Shown in pieces: positions 63,854-64,000 of a DNA stretch of 64,000 bases. The translations under genes were made by a program, and so were the position numbers. Below the pieces are notes generated by a model, which was not told where the DNA came from, ran no database searches, and saw only the letters and a program-made list of their open reading frames with translations. Source of the DNA: Streptomyces sp. JH34. Its GTDB lineage: Bacteria > Actinomycetota > Actinomycetes > Streptomycetales > Streptomycetaceae. Location of the stretch: contig NZ_JAJSOO010000001.1 in assembly GCF_029428875.1 (NCBI RefSeq), forward strand, positions 6,978,501 through 7,042,500, in the 5' to 3' direction. Every line of letters begins with the position of its first letter. Within the stretch, counting starts at the first letter, position 1.

Positions 63854-63905
63854 AACCGTGCCGTCGATGCGCCGGATGGAGTGGAACACCGAGTAGAAGG
63901 GAGGC

Positions 63906-64000
63906 ATGGGCGAGTACGAGATCACGACTGCCGGAAGCCGCGAGATGACGACGTTCCTGGAGTGGGCCGAAGACGAGCAGTGGAACCCCGGGAAGCTGGA
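63906..64000 (+). CDS. GNAT-family acetyltransferase, 3' end outside window
   Basis: The first 31 codons of a gene starting at ATG 63906, with AGGGAGG immediately before it. The visible segment (MTTFLEWAEDEQWNPGK, from residue 14) resembles the N terminus of GNAT acetyltransferases of the EWAxxEGWNPG type. The rest lies beyond the window. Confidence 0.65.
   Translation, partial: MGEYEITTAGSREMTTFLEWAEDEQWNPGKL

Overview
The window is 64 kb of very high-GC actinobacterial DNA. A spore-pigment type II polyketide locus, a full-length geosmin synthase, an NsdA-type sporulation regulator, CebR-type operators, two TTA (bldA-type) codons and mycothiol-enzyme families together point to a Streptomyces chromosome, probably an accessory-rich part outside the conserved core. 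No tRNA, rRNA, CRISPR array, insertion sequence or phage gene was seen. All calls come from reading the sequence and from family knowledge. No search was run.

Layout. (1) 1-7.5 kb: right-hand part of a whiE-like spore pigment cluster (SchA/CurD protein, cupin, KS-alpha, chain-length factor, ACP, aromatase/cyclase, cyclase). It ends at a perfect 20-bp terminator hairpin and is met from the other side by an O-methyltransferase and a secreted beta-helix protein. (2) 7.6-19 kb: development and housekeeping genes: ACT protein, geosmin synthase, secreted amidase, a TTA-containing phosphotransferase, NsdA-like regulator, PAS/SpoIIE phosphatase, a 54-residue cysteine-free ribosomal protein L33 with a possible small RNA behind it, a TPR protein and a VanZ protein with a Lys/Ala-rich tail. 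(3) 19-25 kb: a divergent cellulase pair, GH6 and GH48 cellobiohydrolases, around a 1.1 kb intergenic region with a perfect CebR-type palindrome. (4) 25-29 kb: small enzymes and an AraC regulator. (5) 29-34 kb: fructose PTS operon fruR-fruK-fruA-ptsH-phosphatase. (6) 34-42 kb: mixed genes, including a Nep1-like (NPP1) secreted protein and an AAA-type ATPase.

(7) 42-60 kb is the most interesting part, a redox and acetyl-metabolism island. A two-component system faces a ferric-reductase-like membrane flavocytochrome, an FMN-binding protein and ApbE flavin transferase, which together look like a covalent-flavin electron-transfer module. Then come a DUF302 protein and a two-subunit NAD-type molybdenum formate dehydrogenase. 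Converging on these is a tightly overlapping six-gene operon: CBS-BON protein, acetate-CoA-ligase-like enzyme, E1 alpha, E1 beta and E2 of a 2-oxoacid dehydrogenase, and a stand-alone acyl carrier protein, with no E3. DUF1918 and PPOX-family proteins flank it. Two nearly identical 17-bp GC-rich motifs precede the DUF302 and CBS-BON genes, suggesting shared control, possibly by a DosR/OsdR-type hypoxia regulator.

(8) 60-64 kb: small genes, a decayed secreted peptidase (internal deletion plus an 8-bp tandem-duplication frameshift), two GNAT acetyltransferases (one cut by the window end), a 56-residue membrane protein and a TTA-containing mycothiol-dependent isomerase family member.
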